This document shows, piece after piece, positions 18,312-20,462 of a stretch of DNA of 20,462 nucleotides. Both the position numbers and the translations under genes were made by a program. Position 1 is the first letter of the stretch, and each line of letters begins with the position of its first letter. The DNA lies in the NCBI GenBank assembly GCA_019233415.1, contig JAFAMK010000089.1, forward strand, positions 1 to 20,462, read 5' to 3'. Origin of the DNA: Vulcanimicrobiota bacterium. Lineage in GTDB: Bacteria; Vulcanimicrobiota; Vulcanimicrobiia; Vulcanimicrobiales; Vulcanimicrobiaceae. The notes below the pieces were generated by a model, which was not told the origin of the DNA, did no database searches, and was given only the letters and a program-made list of their open reading frames with translations.

Positions 18312-20012
18312 ATGACGATCGTCGGGTGGTTACAAGCCGCCCTCATCTTTGCGCTCGTGTGCGCCTGCGTGAAGCCGGTCGGCGCCTACATGGCGCGCGT
18401 CTTCGAGGGCGAGCGCGTCGTTCTCTCGCCCGTGCTCGTTCCGCTCGAACGCGGGTTGTACCGCATCTGCCGCATCGACGCCGCGCGCGAGCAGGGCTGG
18501 ATGGCGTACGCGTTCTCGGTGCTCGCGTTCAGCCTGATCGGGCTGGTCTACTTGTACGTGCTGCTGCGCGTGCAGGCGTTCTTGCCGCTCAATCCGCAAG
18601 GGTTCGGCAACCTCGCGCCCGACCTCGCCTGGAACACCGCCGTCTCGTTCATGACGAACACGAACTGGCAGTTCTACTCCGGCGAGTCGACGATGAGCTA
18701 TCTCTCGCAGATGGCCGGCCTCGCGTGGCACATGTTCGTCTCCGCCGGCGCCGGGATCGCGATCGCGATCGCGGTGATTCGCGGCCTCGCGCGCCGCAGC
18801 GCCGCGACGCTCGGGAACTTCTGGGTCGACATGACGCGCGCGGTGCTCTATGTGCTGCTGCCGATCTCGATCGTCGGTGCGCTGCTGCTGCTATGGCAAG
18901 GCGTTCCCCAGAACTTCGCGGCGTACACGACCGCGACGACGCTCGAGGGCGCGAAGCAGTCGATCCCGCAAGGCCCGATGGCCTCGATGGAGATCATCAA
19001 GGAGCTGGGAACGAACGGGGGCGGCTACGTCAACGCGAACTCCGCCTCGCCCTGGGAGAACCCGACCGGGTTCTCCAACCTGATCGAGCTGTTTGCGATC
19101 TTCCTGATCGGCGCGTCGCTGACGTACACGTTCGGGCGCTACGTGAAGAACCAGCGCCAGGGCTGGGCGCTCTTCGCCGCGATGACGACGCTCTTCGTCG
19201 GCGGCTTCACCGTCGCGTACTGGGCGGAGGCGGCCGGAAACCCGATCGTCCACGCGCTCGGCGTGCTCGGCGGAAACATGGAAGGGAAGGAGACGCGCTT
19301 CGGGATCGCCGCCTCGGCGCTCTTCGCGACGATGACGACCGCGACGTCGTGCGGCGCCGTCAACGCGATGCACGACTCGTTCACCGCGCTCGGCGGCCTG
19401 ATCCCGATGTTCAACATGCAGGTCGGCGAGGTGATCTTCGGCGGCGTCGGCAGCGGCTTCTACGGAATGATCGAGTTCGTCGTGCTGACGGTCTTCATCG
19501 CCGGGCTGATGGTCGGGCGGACCCCGGAGTATCTCGGGAAGAAGATCGAGCGGCGCGAGGTGCAGTACGCGATTCTCGCCGTGCTCGTCGTGACCGTGTT
19601 CTCGCTCGTCCCGGCCTCGATCGCGTCGATTCTCCCAGCCGGGCTCGCGACGCTCAACAATGCCGGGCCGCACGGGTTCAGCGAGATTCTCTACGCCTAC
19701 ACCTCGGGCGTGAACAACAACGGGAGCGCGTTCGCCGGGCTCGGCCCGAACCCGTACTGGAACGTCTCGATGGGCGTCTCGATGCTGTTCGGGCGGCTTG
19801 CCGAGATCGTCCCCGTCCTCGCCCTCGCCGGCGCGCTCGCGCAGAAGCGCGCGGTCGCGGTAACGGCCGGAACATTCGGCACGACCTCGCCGATCTTCGT
19901 CGTCCTGCTGATCGGCGTGATCCTGATCGTCGGCGCGCTGACGTTCTTCCCGGCCGACGCGCTCGGCCCGATCGTCGAACACCTCCTCACGCTGCAAGGG
20001 AAGCAGTTTTAA
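18312..20012 (+). CDS. kdpA: Potassium-transporting ATPase subunit A
   Basis: KdpA is the channel-like subunit of KdpFABC that selects K+ and passes it to KdpB. The 566 aa have about ten transmembrane segments and the four pseudo-repeated selectivity-filter stretches: FMTNTNWQ (113-120), TNGGGYVNANSA (234-245), TSCGAVNAM (345-353) and SGVNNNGSAFAG (465-476). Length is usual for the family and the start (MTIVGWLQAALIFAL) is typical. GGGAGTGAG precedes the ATG. The TAA overlaps the ATG of a 29-codon frame that separates it from kdpB (TAATG). Confidence 0.98.
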   Translation: MTIVGWLQAALIFALVCACVKPVGAYMARVFEGERVVLSPVLVPLERGLYRICRIDAAREQGWMAYAFSVLAFSLIGLVYLYVLLRVQAFLPLNPQGFGNLAPDLAWNTAVSFMTNTNWQFYSGESTMSYLSQMAGLAWHMFVSAGAGIAIAIAVIRGLARRSAATLGNFWVDMTRAVLYVLLPISIVGALLLLWQGVPQNFAAYTTATTLEGAKQSIPQGPMASMEIIKELGTNGGGYVNANSASPWENPTGFSNLIELFAIFLIGASLTYTFGRYVKNQRQGWALFAAMTTLFVGGFTVAYWAEAAGNPIVHALGVLGGNMEGKETRFGIAASALFATMTTATSCGAVNAMHDSFTALGGLIPMFNMQVGEVIFGGVGSGFYGMIEFVVLTVFIAGLMVGRTPEYLGKKIERREVQYAILAVLVVTVFSLVPASIASILPAGLATLNNAGPHGFSEILYAYTSGVNNNGSAFAGLGPNPYWNVSMGVSMLFGRLAEIVPVLALAGALAQKRAVAVTAGTFGTTSPIFVVLLIGVILIVGALTFFPADALGPIVEHLLTLQGKQF

Positions 20013-20101
20013 TGGTCATCTCGCTCTTGGCGGCGCAGTTTGCGCAGTTGACGAGGCGTAGCCGAGGAGGATTCGGACTCCTCATGGAGGCCGAATCCTG
20101 A
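20012..20101 (+). CDS. 29-codon frame between kdpA and kdpB
   Basis: This frame overlaps the kdpA stop (TAATG) and the kdpB start (TGATG). Its product would be MVISLLAAQFAQLTRR followed by SRGGFGLLMEAES: a short hydrophobic start, then a basic and Gly-rich part, with no family recognised. The DNA of its second half forms a strong hairpin (20068-20099) that includes the kdpB ribosome-binding site. It may act as a translated leader that opens the hairpin so that KdpB is made in step with KdpA. It could equally be spacer DNA that happens to stay open. Confidence 0.5.
   Translation: MVISLLAAQFAQLTRRSRGGFGLLMEAES
20068..20099 (+). promoter_or_regulatory. Hairpin covering the kdpB ribosome-binding site
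   Basis: AGGATTCGG (20068-20076) pairs with CCGAATCCT (20091-20099), and inside it CTCC (20078-20081) pairs with GGAG (20086-20089) around a TCAT loop; one A-G mismatch separates the two stems. GGAGG at 20086-20090, ten bases before the kdpB ATG, is thus in the stem. Translation through it from the 29-codon frame would free the site. Confidence 0.65.
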
Positions 20102-20462
20102 TGACGTCCTCGGTGCGCTCGCGGTCGCTGTTCGACCGCGCGATCCTGATCCCGGCGATCCGCGAGTCGTTCGTCAAGCTCGACCCGCGCGTGCAGCTCC
20201 GCAACCCGGTGATGTTCATCGTCGAGGTCGGCGCGGTCGTCTCGATCTTCTACGCCTTCCGCGACGCGCGGATCGGCCAAGCGGCCTTCGACGTCGCGAT
20301 CTCGGCCTGGCTGTGGTTCACCGTCCTGTTCGCGAACGTCGCCGAGGCGATGGCCGAAGGCCGCGGCAAGGCGCAGGCCGAGTACCTGCGCCGGACCAAG
20401 ACCGACACGATCGCGCGGCGGCTCGTCGACGGCCGCGAGGACCGCGTCCCGGCGACGCAGCT
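20101..20462 (+). CDS. kdpB: Potassium-transporting ATPase subunit B (partial, 5' part)
   Basis: KdpB is the P-type ATPase subunit that drives K+ uptake. Only the first 120 codons are in the window. They match the KdpB N-terminus: AIRESFVKLDPRVQLRNPVMFIVEVGA with the first transmembrane helix, a second membrane segment, then the hallmark ANVAEAMAEGRGKAQAEYLRRTKTDTIARRL. The phosphorylation loop and the ATP site lie beyond the right edge. The ATG overlaps the stop of the 29-codon frame (TGATG). Confidence 0.95.
   Translation, partial: MTSSVRSRSLFDRAILIPAIRESFVKLDPRVQLRNPVMFIVEVGAVVSIFYAFRDARIGQAAFDVAISAWLWFTVLFANVAEAMAEGRGKAQAEYLRRTKTDTIARRLVDGREDRVPATQ

Noticed and set aside
18326..20101. 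A 591-codon plus-strand frame over kdpA in another frame
   Set aside because: The translation is Arg-rich without any motif; kdpA fills the same stretch with all filter motifs.

Overview
This is a high-GC bacterial window with ordinary housekeeping genes, small gaps and many start/stop overlaps. The lineage is not certain. GC-rich codon use, a tRNA-dependent amidation operon, SpoIIAB/RsbW-type ATPases and dispersed TTCGACAAGCTCAGGGTGAC repeats would fit a poorly cultured phylum such as Eremiobacterota (WPS-2), but no 16S or other marker here settles it.

Layout. Positions 1-1213 (minus) hold the start of a secreted lipoprotein that runs off the left edge. A 359-bp gap with a repeat element and a 14-bp minisatellite follows. 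Positions 1573-8925 (plus) form one compact operon-like run: gatC, gatA, two tiny overlapping reading frames, gatB, mutS2, tyrS and a small zinc-ribbon gene. hslO (Hsp33) faces it tail to tail. Next come an HU gene, a strong terminator hairpin, tRNA-Pro(GGG) on the minus strand, an RNase HI gene, an unknown membrane-anchored protein overlapping a NodB-type polysaccharide deacetylase, and a second HU gene with a histone-H1-like tail. A DUF3465 gene (minus), a GNAT acetyltransferase (plus) and a large secreted S9 peptidase (minus) follow. A regulatory patch then holds two paralogous SpoIIAB/RsbW-like ATPases flanking a TetR-type regulator that has an unusual N-terminal extension. The window ends in a kdp potassium-pump operon: a 34-aa membrane peptide gene, kdpF, kdpA, a 29-codon frame, and the start of kdpB.

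How it works together. GatCAB converts misacylated Glu-tRNA(Gln) or Asp-tRNA(Asn). TyrRS charges tRNA-Tyr. MutS2 and RNase HI act on nucleic-acid intermediates. The two HU proteins shape the chromosome. Hsp33 is a redox-activated holdase. The Kdp genes encode high-affinity K+ uptake.

The most unusual things are structural. A relay of three consecutive ATGA stop/start overlaps carries translation from gatA to gatB through two mini-ORFs built from tandem repeats. Dispersed repeat elements have been absorbed in frame into GatB and MutS2, including a 27-bp array in MutS2. A 29-codon frame with a strong hairpin over the kdpB ribosome-binding site separates kdpA from kdpB. A 44-bp nested palindrome abuts the start codon of one RsbW-like gene.
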